Below, piece by piece: positions 8,618 through 17,104 of a stretch of 64,000 nucleotides of DNA (positions within the stretch are counted from its first letter, which is position 1; each line of letters begins with the position of its first letter). The position numbers were made by a program, and so were the translations under genes. Where the stretch lies: contig NZ_LKBD01000001.1 in the NCBI RefSeq assembly GCF_001399975.1, positions 213,951-277,950 of the forward strand, read 5' to 3'. This DNA is from Pseudoalteromonas sp. P1-9. GTDB taxonomy: Bacteria; Pseudomonadota; Gammaproteobacteria; Enterobacterales; Alteromonadaceae. Under the pieces are notes generated by a model. That model saw only the letters and a list, made by a program, of their open reading frames with translations. It searched no databases and was not told the origin of the DNA.

Positions 8618-9028
8618 CTATTTTGAGCGACTTGGCTCGAACTCGCTGTAGTGTGGCAAATCCATGTTTAAACTATCCCAATTGGCTTTTGAATCAACAA
8701 AGTTATGAGACATTGGGCGTTCAACAATATCGCAGTCAAGCACACCTAAGCGCAGGCGTAAACGTGTTGGGTCATCCGCATTTGAGCTATAAAGTGGAGA
8801 CGCGCATTGCTTGCAAAAATGACGTTTTCTACCCGGTTTAACTTCAAAAGAGTTAATGAATTCTTGCCCTTTTTCGATTGTTAGCGACTGCGAGTCAATA
8901 AAGCCATTGGTCGCAAAGGCGGTGCCGCTTGATTTTCTGCATAGTGAGCAGTGGCAATGAATAATATCGCTGATTGGGCCGTTAAGTGTCATGTGAACTT
9001 CGCCGCATAGGCAAGTGGCAGAATACAT
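8618..9028 (-). CDS. GFA family zinc-binding protein
   Basis: 136 aa. Zinc-binding Cys pattern of the glutathione-dependent formaldehyde-activating (GFA/CENP-V) fold: CLCGEVH near residue 6, CHCSLCRKSSG at about 25-35, and CKQCASPL at about 73-80. Most GFA-fold proteins have no proven activity, so the formaldehyde role should not be assumed. AAGGA lies just upstream of its ATG. It sits 8 bp after the XRE-type regulator. Confidence 0.85.
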   Translation of the reverse strand: MYSATCLCGEVHMTLNGPISDIIHCHCSLCRKSSGTAFATNGFIDSQSLTIEKGQEFINSFEVKPGRKRHFCKQCASPLYSSNADDPTRLRLRLGVLDCDIVERPMSHNFVDSKANWDSLNMDLPHYSEFEPSRSK

Positions 9029-9036
9029 ATTTGTCC

Positions 9037-9522
9037 TTAAACTGAGGGAGTTGAATTTGATAGCTGCTTTTTACGCGCTTGAAAATCAACAAAAATGTTA
9101 ATGCTTAACCACACAAACCCTATCACAAAGCTGATGCCACCAAAATCCAAATAACGAAAATTTCCGTGCAATTCATATTGGGCATCAAAATTGGCGCCTT
9201 TTAGCGTAGGGATCAGAATATCGACAATCCACAAACCAAACATCACACTTGAAATGGCAAATGCGGCAATCCAGCCGTACTTAATTAAAAAGGCAAAGGT
9301 AATATGTTCAATATTTGATTGTTGCTGCAGTTGCGCGGGGGTTAGCTCAAACACCGCGGCCAACGCTTTACTGGTTTCGAGCGAGGCGTTGCCATTTTTT
9401 TCAACACGCTGAATGGTGCGAATACTTAACCCCGCCGTGACTGCCAGCTCTTCTTGACTCCAACAGTGTTGTAAGCGCAGTTGTTGTATTTTCTTATTAT
9501 CTAGTTTCACAAATAAACTCAT
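9037..9522 (-). CDS. XRE-type helix-turn-helix regulator with two membrane segments
   Basis: 161 aa. An upstream in-frame start at 9615 exists. ATG 9522 is preferred because AAGGA precedes it and the HTH starts directly after: KIQQLRLQHCWSQEELAVTAGLSIRTIQRVEKN (within residues about 8-42). Residues about 78-97 and 125-145 form two membrane helices, so the DNA-binding domain is probably tethered to the inner membrane facing the cytoplasm. It heads an operon with GFA, SDR and the GNAT pseudogene. The signal sensed is unknown. Confidence 0.78.
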   Translation of the reverse strand: MSLFVKLDNKKIQQLRLQHCWSQEELAVTAGLSIRTIQRVEKNGNASLETSKALAAVFELTPAQLQQQSNIEHITFAFLIKYGWIAAFAISSVMFGLWIVDILIPTLKGANFDAQYELHGNFRYLDFGGISFVIGFVWLSINIFVDFQARKKQLSNSTPSV

Positions 9523-9627
9523 GATGTATTTCCTTATCGGTGTAGGTTGATAAGGAACAGCATAAAAATTTAGTGTACCGACTGCGCTGACAAATACCAG
9601 ACATCTTAATGACATTCGCCCGTCATC

Positions 9628-9655
9628 TATCTGACAATTTAGCGACAGTCAGATA
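9628..9655. repeat. Inverted repeat TATCTGAC-N12-GTCAGATA
   Basis: A perfect 8-bp inverted repeat between the end of one minus-strand operon (stop at 9677) and the XRE gene start. No T-run follows, so it may be a weak terminator or an operator for the XRE-type regulator. The sequence alone does not decide. Confidence 0.45.
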
Positions 9656-9676
9656 AGGTGGTGGTTATAGTGAGTG

Positions 9677-10207
9677 TTAGTACTCACTTAATTGTGTTTT
9701 ATCCGACCATTGGTAAACAAATTCATCGACCACTGAACCACATGGCGCATGCCATACGCCTGCTTTGACTCGTTTAGCACCCAACTTTTCATACACTTTA
9801 ATGGCGTGATGATTTCCTGATAGCACTTCTAAGTAGATGCTTGGGTGTTTAGCGTTTGCTTGTAGCCATTGTGTTGCCATAGACATTAGCTGCTTGGCGA
9901 TGCCATTACCATGATAATGACCATCGACATGTAGGTTATCGAGCAAGCTGCCAAGCTCAGCTTCGTGATCGGCGTAAACACAAATAAAGCCAACGAGTTT
10001 GTTTTGATGAGACGCAATAATCACATGCTGCTTGCTATTTTCAGTAGCCAAACGAGATTGCCAAAGCGTTAAACGCTCGCTTGGGGCAACTTGGTTTAAG
10101 TATTCGGCTTTTAACATAGTATGGTAGGTGTTTTGCCAACTTTGTGTGTGAAGAGACGCAATTGCTGAGGTATCGCTTTGATTGGCAACGCGGTAGTTGA
10201 TGTCCAT
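9677..10207 (-). CDS. GNAT family N-acetyltransferase
   Basis: 176 aa. GNAT fold: N-terminal RVANQSDTSAIASLHTQSW, strand 4 LDNLHVDGHYHGNGIAKQLM (acetyl-CoA pyrophosphate loop HGNGIA), and the C-terminal NHHAIKVYEKLGAK motif. The substrate is unknown. It has AAGGAAC upstream and is the last gene of an operon with DUF523, another GNAT and an alpha/beta hydrolase. Confidence 0.85.
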   Translation of the reverse strand: MDINYRVANQSDTSAIASLHTQSWQNTYHTMLKAEYLNQVAPSERLTLWQSRLATENSKQHVIIASHQNKLVGFICVYADHEAELGSLLDNLHVDGHYHGNGIAKQLMSMATQWLQANAKHPSIYLEVLSGNHHAIKVYEKLGAKRVKAGVWHAPCGSVVDEFVYQWSDKTQLSEY

Positions 10208-10219
10208 GTTTGGTGTTCC

Positions 10220-10681
10220 TTATTGTTTAGCCCGTTCAATTAAAGCATTAATATTGAACTGATTAAATACTTTTACGCCGTGCTGGTTTAGCAGCTGTAC
10301 AGTGACGCCTTGCCCACTTATTTTACTGCCCGTAAAGGTGCCGTCATATATTTCAGTGCTGCCACAGCTAGGGCTAAGTTCGGTTAATAACGCCAATTTA
10401 ATATTGTGTGTTTGGCAAAATGCTAAGGTGAGTTTTGCACCTTTTAAAAATGCGTCGGTCACATCGAGCCAGTCATCTTGTATAACGCGTGTGGTATTGT
10501 GTTTTTGGCGATAGATAATTTCAGCAGGCGGCCTTGGAATTGGCAAACCTGCGCTTACTTCGGGGCAAAAAGGCAAAAGTTCAAAATGCTGTTTAAGTGT
10601 TTGTAACTCAAGGGCGAGGGCTTTGCCGTTGTAGCGTACAGGATTGCCAAACAAACAACTGCTTATTAGTAATTTTTGCAT
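10220..10681 (-). CDS. DUF523 family protein
   Basis: 153 aa. Recognised by the N-terminal LISSCLFGNPVRYNG, then FCPEVSAGLPIPRPPAEI, and the Cys motif LSPSCGSTEIYDGTF, all typical of DUF523 (YbbK-like) proteins. Conserved Cys residues suggest a metal- or thiol-dependent function, but the family is uncharacterised. Lies 12 bp from one GNAT and 7 bp from another in the same operon. Confidence 0.85.
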   Translation of the reverse strand: MQKLLISSCLFGNPVRYNGKALALELQTLKQHFELLPFCPEVSAGLPIPRPPAEIIYRQKHNTTRVIQDDWLDVTDAFLKGAKLTLAFCQTHNIKLALLTELSPSCGSTEIYDGTFTGSKISGQGVTVQLLNQHGVKVFNQFNINALIERAKQ

Positions 10682-10688
10682 CAGTTTA

Positions 10689-11183
10689 TTAAAGCGCTAA
10701 TTCAAACTGCAGCATATCGCTGGTGTTAGAAGGCGTTTTGGTAAACCCCATTTTGCTTAGCACGTGCGCCGATGCTGGATTATCAATGCTTACGCCACCG
10801 TGTATTACGCGCCACTGTGTTTTTGCTTTGCCATAGTGAATAAGTGCTTTTAGTAGTTCACTGGCGTAACCTTTGCCCCAATATTGCGCGTTAAATAAAT
10901 AACCAATATGTGCGTGGCCCTTGTCTTCATAAATTATAAATAAGCCAATCAGTGTTAACTCGGCATTGTGATAAATGCCATAAACTTGGCTTGTTTGTGC
11001 TTGTTCATTTAACCAAACCTTTGCATCAACAGGTGTTGTAATCCCGTGAAAACTAGGTGGTAGGTGACGTGTTACCTCGGGACTTAAAATCGCAATCAGC
11101 TGGTTAAGTTCTGCATGGTTTAGCGTTTGCTTTAACGCCGACACCGTGAGTCGTTGACTATTGAACAAGCACAGGTCTTTCAT
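10689..11183 (-). CDS. GNAT family N-acetyltransferase (RimJ/RimL-like)
   Basis: 164 aa. N-terminal SQRLTVSALKQTLNHAEL, central HIGYLFNAQYWGKGYASELL with the acetyl-CoA loop WGKGYA, and C-terminal NPASAHVLSKMGFTKT. This is the pattern of RimJ/RimL-type acetyltransferases, which modify protein N-termini or small amines. Substrate unknown. Its ATG is 1 bp after the stop of the upstream hydrolase gene. Confidence 0.83.
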   Translation of the reverse strand: MKDLCLFNSQRLTVSALKQTLNHAELNQLIAILSPEVTRHLPPSFHGITTPVDAKVWLNEQAQTSQVYGIYHNAELTLIGLFIIYEDKGHAHIGYLFNAQYWGKGYASELLKALIHYGKAKTQWRVIHGGVSIDNPASAHVLSKMGFTKTPSNTSDMLQFELAL

Positions 11184-11184
11184 A

Positions 11185-11940
11185 TTACTCGCTTTTAGAA
11201 TGACAAGGTTGGTTGTTTAAAAACTGCGTGATGTGTGTGTTTATTGCTTGTTTTAACCACTTAGGACCACCGTCGTACATATCGTTATGACGAGATTTTG
11301 CAATTTTAACAACACATACAGGTAGTTGCTGAGTTTCGCTTTCGCTATAAAGCACGCCTTTATCGGCTGGGAAGTCGCTGCCACGAATTGAAAGTACCTT
11401 AATATTTTTATTTCGAGGAAGCGGTACACGGCGATGGTCTATAGTGATTACGTGCTCGATATAATCGACGTTTTCATTGGCAAGCCACGACGAAATATCG
11501 CCACCGTTTGAATGGCCGATTAACGTGAGTGAATTAAAGTTATAGTGTGTGTATTTGTTGGCATAGTGTGATTTAACAAAGCGCAGTGTTTGTGCGCCAC
11601 GTTGCCAATTTTCACTGCGCGTTTGGTATAAGTCACCGCTGACTGAGAGCGGTGGGTCATTGGGCAGTTCGTGCCCTACAGCGATAGTTAAAAATCCATT
11701 TTTATTAAGCAAAGTTTCAATAAATTGGTATTCGGTGTGTTTAATCCCATATCCCGCGCTAATTATGGCGACCGGGCATTGATTTTTTTGCGTGCAACTT
11801 GCTGAATTTATAGGCTTTGAGACTGTCACTGGAATATGACGGTCGCGTGATTTATCAAACACGCTCAGGTCACTATTTTTGGCATTAACCGCATAACTTG
11901 CAAGGCCTAACAACAGGCTTAACGCAAGAGAAAAACGCAT
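11185..11940 (-). CDS. Secreted alpha/beta hydrolase
   Basis: 251 aa. Signal peptide at residues 1-20 (LALSLLLGLASYAVNA). Alpha/beta-hydrolase features: VAIISAGYG oxyanion strand, nucleophile elbow IGHSNGG (Ser within the central GxSxG), and a C-terminal His in KSRHNDMYDGG. The substrate is unknown, probably an ester in the periplasm. AAAGGA lies just upstream of the start. It is the first gene of a four-gene operon with two GNATs and DUF523. Confidence 0.78.
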   Translation of the reverse strand: MRFSLALSLLLGLASYAVNAKNSDLSVFDKSRDRHIPVTVSKPINSASCTQKNQCPVAIISAGYGIKHTEYQFIETLLNKNGFLTIAVGHELPNDPPLSVSGDLYQTRSENWQRGAQTLRFVKSHYANKYTHYNFNSLTLIGHSNGGDISSWLANENVDYIEHVITIDHRRVPLPRNKNIKVLSIRGSDFPADKGVLYSESETQQLPVCVVKIAKSRHNDMYDGGPKWLKQAINTHITQFLNNQPCHSKSE

Positions 11941-12013
11941 GAATCTTCCTTTTTATAAATTATAGTTTTTAAACGTTTGATTGAGCGTCTTTTTAACATT
12001 TTAGCTATATGAT

Positions 12014-12619
12014 TTATAGTGCTTTTCTTGCAATTGCTTGGATCACAGCTGCCTCACCGGTGTGAAATGCACCTTCAATAACAGTGCGTTTAAGGCTTTG
12101 TAGCAATGCGAAATCTAATCCGGTTAATTCATTTTTAAGCTGCGTTGTTGTGATCATAGTACTGATATCGTTGCCGCCGCCTGTGCCTAAATGAATTTGC
12201 TCGGGTGTATAGGCTTCAAGTAAAAATACCCCGTTTGGTTTTAAACTTTTAACCACATTGGCGTGAAGTAAACACCTATGCGCTTGTGAAAACGGGGCAA
12301 AAATTGAGATGATGCTATCCCATTTGTTTTCGCCTAAATCAAAGCTGGTTAAATCAGCGTGAATAAACTCAATGTTTACCTTGTGCTTGTCAGCTAATCG
12401 CGCTGCTTTTTCTAACCCTTTGATTGATGCGTCGACGGCACAGACCTCAAATCCTTGCTGAGCAAGAAATACTGCGTTGCGTCCTTCACCTTCTGCAAGC
12501 GTGAGCACTTTGTTTGCTTTAAGTGATGAAACGTGTTGCTTTAAAAAGTCATTTGCTTGCGTACCGTAAGCATATTCGCTGTTTGAAAATCGTGTGTCCC
12601 ACATGCTGTCAAAGGTCAT
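12014..12619 (-). CDS. Class I SAM-dependent methyltransferase (TehB-like)
   Basis: 201 aa. N-terminal MWDTRFSNSEYAYGTQANDF, SAM-binding motif I VLTLAEGEGRNAVFLA (about 38-53), motif II VCAVDASIKGLE and motif III-like WDSIISIFA. It resembles the TehB/thiopurine-type small-molecule methyltransferases. It is divergent from a MerR-family gene, and its promoter has the 19-bp spacer and operator expected for MerR control, so it is likely a MerR-regulated detoxification enzyme. Confidence 0.85.
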   Translation of the reverse strand: MTFDSMWDTRFSNSEYAYGTQANDFLKQHVSSLKANKVLTLAEGEGRNAVFLAQQGFEVCAVDASIKGLEKAARLADKHKVNIEFIHADLTSFDLGENKWDSIISIFAPFSQAHRCLLHANVVKSLKPNGVFLLEAYTPEQIHLGTGGGNDISTMITTTQLKNELTGLDFALLQSLKRTVIEGAFHTGEAAVIQAIARKAL

Positions 12620-12659
12620 GATTTACGCCTGTTAATTTAAACAATAGAATAAGGGTATT

Positions 12660-12679
12660 ACTTCAAGTCGACTTTAAGT
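12660..12679. promoter_or_regulatory. MerR-type operator in a 19-bp promoter spacer
   Basis: Near-perfect 20-bp palindrome ACTTCAAGTCGACTTTAAGT with one mismatched pair. On the minus strand it fills the spacer of TTGACT-N19-TACCCT upstream of the methyltransferase gene. An over-long 19-bp spacer holding the operator is the hallmark of MerR-family activation by DNA untwisting. Confidence 0.72.
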
Positions 12680-12700
12680 CAAGTGCACGCGAGAAAAATT

Positions 12701-13108
12701 ATGGATATTGCGCAAGTTGCTAAACAATCGGGTTTAAAACCATCAACATTACGTTATTACGAAGAAAAAGGGCTGATCCGCTCTGCAGGTCGCAATGGGT
12801 TACGTCGTTATTACGATAAACAAGTATTAGAGAAGTTGGCGCTAATTAATTTGGGGCGTTACGTTGGTTTATCGCTCGATGAAATTGCTGAAATGCTGCT
12901 GCCGAAAGGCGTTGAGGTGAATCGCTCGTTATTGCTTGAAAAAGCCGATGAACTCGATAAACAAATTAAATCGATGACGGCGATACGAGATGGCTTGCGC
13001 CACGCTGCACAGTGCAGCGCGCCACATCATTTAGCTTGCCCAACGTTTCAGCGTTTTTTAAATCTTGCGGGTAAACGCCTAAAAGCGAAACCGAACAAGC
13101 TGAAGTAA
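12701..13108 (+). CDS. MerR family transcriptional regulator
   Basis: 135 aa from ATG 12701; an upstream GTG at 12683 is possible but adds residues before the HTH. MerR HTH and wing: DIAQVAKQSGLKPSTLRYYE, EKGLIRSAGRNGLRRYY. A dimerisation helix follows (LLLEKADELDKQIKSM) and then a C-terminal CSAPHHLACPTFQR segment with two Cys and two His that could bind metal. Divergent from the methyltransferase gene across the 20-bp palindrome, so it probably controls both. The ligand is unknown. Confidence 0.85.
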   Translation: MDIAQVAKQSGLKPSTLRYYEEKGLIRSAGRNGLRRYYDKQVLEKLALINLGRYVGLSLDEIAEMLLPKGVEVNRSLLLEKADELDKQIKSMTAIRDGLRHAAQCSAPHHLACPTFQRFLNLAGKRLKAKPNKLK

Positions 13109-13126
13109 TATCATTGCTGATTTTGC

Positions 13127-13924
13127 TTAAATTGTAATGGTGCCTGTCAGGTATTGCACTGCATCGCCAGAGATTTTGACACGGCTGCCTGCTATCTCAC
13201 AATATAAAATGCCGCTGCGTTTTGATGCTTGCAGCGCCACAATTTGCTGTTTATTCAATTTTTCAGCCCAGTAGGGCGCAAGTCCTGTGTGAATAGAGCC
13301 GGTTACCGGATCTTCATCTCCGCCATTGGCAGGCCAAAAATAGCGTGATGCACAATCAAATTGCGTGCTTGGTGCACTCACGGTCACATCTAAAGGTGCA
13401 AGGGTTTTAAGTTTTTCAGCATCTGCTGTGATGGCAGTAATGATGTCTTCATTGTCATAAATAGCGAAATAGGCTTGGTCGTTTTTAAGCACTTCAACTG
13501 GCGTGTGTGATAAGCCTTCAAGCAAAGTTGCAGGAATGTCGCTGGTGGCAACAGGCGCTGGTTTGCGATTTGGAAAATCCATTTCAATGCGGCCAAGGGC
13601 GTTTTTCACTATGGTCATTTCGCCGACGGCGCTTGCGAAAAAGGTAAATTCTGACATTTCTGGATAGTTAGAAAATAGAACAAAGGCCGATGCAAGCGTA
13701 GCGTGGCCGCAAAAATCAATCTCGGTAAGTGGCGAAAACCAGCGAATATGATAAACATTAGCCTCATTTTTCACTAAATAAGCGGTTTCTGATAAGTTGT
13801 TCTCATTGGCAATATTTTGCATTTGGCTGTCGCTTAGCCAATCATCGGTAATGATCACCGCTGCAGAGTTGCCTTTAAATCGCTCGTTGGTGAATGCATC
13901 AATCACCTGCATTTCAAGTTTCAT
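13127..13924 (-). CDS. PhzF family isomerase/epimerase-like protein
   Basis: 265 aa from ATG 13924. Begins MKLEMQVIDAFTNERFKGN, then AAVIITDDWLSDSQMQNIAN, NNLSETAYLV (catalytic Glu in the NLSET motif), RWFSPLTEIDFCGHATLA, and C-terminal DPVTGSIHTGLAPYW. These are the PhzF/DapF-fold signatures. Most PhzF relatives outside phenazine clusters have unknown substrates, and no phenazine genes are present here. The start overlaps the YjaA-like gene stop by 4 bp (ATGA), so the two are coupled. Confidence 0.88.
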   Translation of the reverse strand: MKLEMQVIDAFTNERFKGNSAAVIITDDWLSDSQMQNIANENNLSETAYLVKNEANVYHIRWFSPLTEIDFCGHATLASAFVLFSNYPEMSEFTFFASAVGEMTIVKNALGRIEMDFPNRKPAPVATSDIPATLLEGLSHTPVEVLKNDQAYFAIYDNEDIITAITADAEKLKTLAPLDVTVSAPSTQFDCASRYFWPANGGDEDPVTGSIHTGLAPYWAEKLNKQQIVALQASKRSGILYCEIAGSRVKISGDAVQYLTGTITI

Positions 13925-14292
13925 GATTGCCCCTTCTCGTAAACTTTTTGTGCGATTAGCTCGCTTGTGAGTGGTTGCCCTTGCCAAATAAATACTTTGC
14001 TTGCACCAGCACCTAAGCCAAGTTCAAGCAAAATACGCTCTTCAATTTCACACAAACCACCGTCGTTCAGTGCTTGTTGATGCATCACTAAGGTGAGTGT
14101 TTGCAGCAGCGATTTAGTTTGTACTTGGCTGATAGCTTCTTTAAGTTTGGCTTCGCAATTTTGAAAATGTGCGATAGCTAAGCGCTGATTTGAAAATTCA
14201 CCGCTAATGCTGTGCTGCTTTGCCGCTGAAAAGTTATCAATGGTGATGTGGTCTTTTTTAATGGTTACATAGAGTACTTGCTGGCTAAACAT
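13921..14292 (-). CDS. YjaA-like conserved protein of unknown function
   Basis: 123 aa. Resembles E. coli YjaA as I recall that sequence: LYVTIKKDHITI at the N-terminus, FSNQRLAIAHF at about 33-43 and the best-conserved block NDGGLCEIEERILLE at about 76-90. YjaA function is unknown; the gene is best known as an E. coli phylotyping marker. AGGAAAT precedes the ATG, and its stop overlaps the PhzF gene by 4 bp, which suggests a linked role. Confidence 0.62.
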   Translation of the reverse strand: MFSQQVLYVTIKKDHITIDNFSAAKQHSISGEFSNQRLAIAHFQNCEAKLKEAISQVQTKSLLQTLTLVMHQQALNDGGLCEIEERILLELGLGAGASKVFIWQGQPLTSELIAQKVYEKGQS

Positions 14293-14425
14293 AATATTTC
14301 CTAAAAGGCGCGTTTTTAGCGTAAATAAACAGCTTGGTATTTGCCGTTGTTTTTAAATTTATTACTTTATGGTTAATTGTTATTATTTCAAATGGTTATT
14401 TTTCAAGCGTGATATTGCTGAGTTA

Positions 14426-14822
14426 CTAAAACCACGCAACAAAACCTGCGATATTTATCACAATAAGTGCCACTAAACTGATGGCAAATAATGCGCTACG
14501 CAATAATTTTAAATTTAAGTAATAACAAAGTGTATACAGGGCGAAAGTAGCTGAACGCGGCTCCGTTAACCACATTGCTATTGGCATTCATGGCTATCGC
14601 AAACGCTATGCTTAAAATAAAAATGGCAATGCTTTCATTAATGTTTAGATGAGTGCGATTGGCACGAAATAATAAATTTGCGTGATTGTGTTCAACTGGA
14701 AATCCGGGAGGGTGCTTTTTTACAATTGCCAGTACATCGGCAATTAACAGCTGCACTATCATTAACATTGCGGTTAAGCCAAGGGCTAACAGGGCAAGGT
14801 GATATTGAGTTAGGTCGACCAT
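14426..14822 (-). pseudogene. MAPEG family membrane protein with a +1 frameshift
   Basis: From ATG 14822 the frame encodes a MAPEG protein (LALLALGLTAMLMIVQLLIAD, then FRANRTHLNINESIAIFILS, the MAPEG signature). It shifts near GGG 14539-14541 and stops early. Dropping one base there gives a second frame that reads LYTLCYYLNLKLLRS and ends FVAWF at 14426, a typical MAPEG C-terminus. The span is 397 bp, i.e. 3n+1. The full protein would be about 131 aa with four helices. Either a recent frameshift or a base error in a run of three G. Confidence 0.75.
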
Positions 14823-14865
14823 GATATTGTTGTGTATAAAATAGGGTTAAATACGCCAGTTCCGT

Positions 14866-15387
14866 TTAAAGATTATTTTTGTGATGCCACTGTACTGCAA
14901 GAGCAAGGTGTTGGGCAATAAAATCTGATTTTAATTCACAATATAACGCATTGTTATTGTTGCAACTTATTGCTGCATTTTGTTTGATTTGAGCGTATTC
15001 AGTAGCGGTATTTGGCATCGCAATAAGGTAGTCGCGAAAAACGCGATGCTCAAAGAGGTGCTCATCTCCTTTTGCAAAGGCATGAATATGATGACTGCGT
15101 TTATCGCCACCTTTTTGAAAGTAGCGCCGACCACTAATGCCATTTTCCCCTTTGGCTTTGTAGCCAATGTATTGAAGTGCTGCGTTGCATGTGTCGAGCG
15201 CATCGAGAGATTTTACTTCTAGCAAAATATCAATCACTGGCTTTGCCGCCAAATTAGGCACCGACGTACTGCCAATATGCTCAATTGCGATTAAGTTACC
15301 ACCAAGTATGGGTGAAATTAATGCGACTTCACACTCGAAGTGTTCATGCCATTGTGGTGTGTAATCCATAATCTCGATTTTTCGCAT
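14866..15387 (-). CDS. GrpB family protein
   Basis: 173 aa. GrpB/UPF0157 signature: IEIMDYTPQWHEHFECE at the start, IAIEHIGSTSVPNLAAKPVID at about 34-54 (nucleotidyltransferase-like fold), and HHIHAFAKGDEHLFEHRVFRDYL. The family has a nucleotidyltransferase-like fold with unknown activity, sometimes fused to dephospho-CoA kinase. AAAGGA precedes the ATG. A monocistronic gene by spacing. Confidence 0.88.
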   Translation of the reverse strand: MRKIEIMDYTPQWHEHFECEVALISPILGGNLIAIEHIGSTSVPNLAAKPVIDILLEVKSLDALDTCNAALQYIGYKAKGENGISGRRYFQKGGDKRSHHIHAFAKGDEHLFEHRVFRDYLIAMPNTATEYAQIKQNAAISCNNNNALYCELKSDFIAQHLALAVQWHHKNNL

Positions 15388-15474
15388 GCTACTTCCTTTA
15401 TTGTTTTTTGATTAAAACGCTGTCTTTTAATTAGGCATATCAACAACGATAAATAGACTTTTACATAAACGCAA

Positions 15475-15501
15475 AAGCCCAAAGTTATTAGCTTTGGGCT
15501 T
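15475..15501 (-). terminator. Rho-independent terminator
   Basis: Perfect 10-bp stem AAGCCCAAAG / CTTTGGGCTT with a 7-base loop, followed on the minus strand by TTTT. It lies about 50 bp downstream of the minus-strand GNAT stop at 15554. Confidence 0.75.
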
Positions 15502-15553
15502 ATGTTTTAACAATGTGGTGACGACCAACCGAGCCGTGTTACATGGTTATTGT

Positions 15554-15991
15554 TTAAGGCTGCAATGTCATATGCAATATTGGAAAGGGCTTACCCAAAT
15601 CATCAATTGGCGAGCGGGCATTAACGCGAAATCCCTTGTGTTGATAAAAACCAACAGCTTGAGGGTTTTGCTCGTTAACATCTACTTTGTTTACCGCTAA
15701 CTGATCAATGGCATAATTCAACAATAATGTACCAATGCCTTGACCACGTGCCGCATTAAGCACAAACAACATTTCAATTTTGTGTTGATGAACGCCAATA
15801 AATTCTAATATTCCACCCAAATCATTTTTAACACATTTTAGCGTTACCGCTGGAAACGCCTGCGTTAAAATAATGGGTTTAAAATACGCAATGTCCTGCT
15901 CTGTAATAAAGTCATGCGTTGCTCGGACTGAATTTTCCCAAACAGCTAGCAATTCTGCGTAGTCGTTAGGAAGCACATTTTCTACAATCAT
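15554..15991 (-). CDS. GNAT family N-acetyltransferase (YjgM/YiaC-like)
   Basis: 145 aa. The frame extends to 16132, but ATG 15991 has GAGAAAT just upstream and begins the GNAT domain directly (MIVENVLPNDYAELLAVWEN, RATHDFITEQDI). Acetyl-CoA loop ARGQGIGTLLL at about 88-98 and C-terminal NPQAVGFYQHKGFRVN. Resembles E. coli small GNATs that acetylate protein lysines, but the substrate is not known. Confidence 0.83.
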   Translation of the reverse strand: MIVENVLPNDYAELLAVWENSVRATHDFITEQDIAYFKPIILTQAFPAVTLKCVKNDLGGILEFIGVHQHKIEMLFVLNAARGQGIGTLLLNYAIDQLAVNKVDVNEQNPQAVGFYQHKGFRVNARSPIDDLGKPFPILHMTLQP

Positions 15992-16219
15992 GGTATTTCT
16001 CTTTGTGACTGAAATTGATGTGCAGCCGCGAAAAATTAGTTTACCCCGTGAAACAGCATAAAGCGATGTATTTAAGTTTTGCTCATATTTAAGCGCTAGT
16101 CCGTAAAGGTCAGCACGCTCTGGTATAAACACTCTATTTATTAGTTAAATTTGTTCTTATGAAGAAATTTTAGCGTGTTAGCCTAGACTTATAGCGTGGT
16201 TAAATTTGAGGCGAAAAAA

Positions 16220-17047
16220 GTGCGCATTTTGTTACTTGTATTGCTGCTCCCCACGTATTGCCTAGCTGAAGTGATCAATTGGATTGTGGTTGATTACCCT
16301 CCTTACTATATTTTAAAAGGCGAATACATGGGTCAGGGAAGAGACGAGCAAGTAATTGATTTGGTTTCTAAAAACTTAGTGGGTTATAAATTTAAACGTC
16401 ATGTTATGCCGGCAAGTCGAGCGGTGAAAGCGCTTGGCAGGAGTGATCAGGTGTTTTGTATGGCGTCTTTGTATCGTAATCAAGAACGCGAGCAGTTTAT
16501 TCGCTTTACCGAGCAATATTCTACGCTTGGGTTATCGCCTGCTATTGCCATGCGTAAATCATTGGTTGATAAATTAGAGCTTGGCAACAGCACTGATGTG
16601 TCGTTGCGTTATTTAATTTTAAATCGCGGTTTAACCGTGGGCACCACACTTAATCGGTCATACAGTAAAGAAATAGATGCAATACTAAAATCATCGCCTA
16701 GCGAACAGCTATCTACTCGCGCGGGCCGCGACTCGCTTGAAAGTTTAACCTATATGTTATTAAAAGGGCGGGTGGATATTATTTTGGGCTACCCCAGCGA
16801 ACACGCCTATTTAAGCAAATTGATGGACGCCAATAATGAGCTCACGCAATTAAGCGTGCAAGAAGCAAAAGCGGTAGCAACCGGATATATTGGTTGTAGC
16901 AAAAACCCGCAAGGCGATATTGTAATAAAAGCGATTGATGAAGCACTTGCAAAGCTTAACCACAGTAAGCAGTTTACAACTATAATGTTGCGTTGGTTAC
17001 CTCAGCATATGGCGCCAACATTAAAACCGTATTTAAAGGAATATTAG
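16220..17047 (+). CDS. Periplasmic substrate-binding-like protein (SBP_bac_3 fold)
   Basis: 275 aa from GTG 16220, chosen because GAGG lies upstream and a signal peptide follows at once (ILLLVLLLPTYCLAE). An in-frame GTG at 16196 is the alternative. The mature part has the type-II periplasmic binding protein pattern VVDYPPYYILKGEYMGQG near the start and two lobes. No permease or ATPase gene is nearby. Stand-alone members of this Alteromonadales group (TIGR02285-like) are of unknown function and may serve as sensory binding proteins. It precedes the VTT-domain gene by 57 bp. Confidence 0.72.
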   Translation: MRILLLVLLLPTYCLAEVINWIVVDYPPYYILKGEYMGQGRDEQVIDLVSKNLVGYKFKRHVMPASRAVKALGRSDQVFCMASLYRNQEREQFIRFTEQYSTLGLSPAIAMRKSLVDKLELGNSTDVSLRYLILNRGLTVGTTLNRSYSKEIDAILKSSPSEQLSTRAGRDSLESLTYMLLKGRVDIILGYPSEHAYLSKLMDANNELTQLSVQEAKAVATGYIGCSKNPQGDIVIKAIDEALAKLNHSKQFTTIMLRWLPQHMAPTLKPYLKEY

Positions 17048-17104
17048 CGTTTGGTTAGGCGTTGTTAGCGGTATTAGGTTTGTGGTGTTTTTTGTTAGCA
17101 ATAC

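Noticed and set aside
13127..13924. Phenazine biosynthesis
   Set aside because: A lone PhzF-type gene without other phz genes; the family is wide and mostly unrelated to phenazines.
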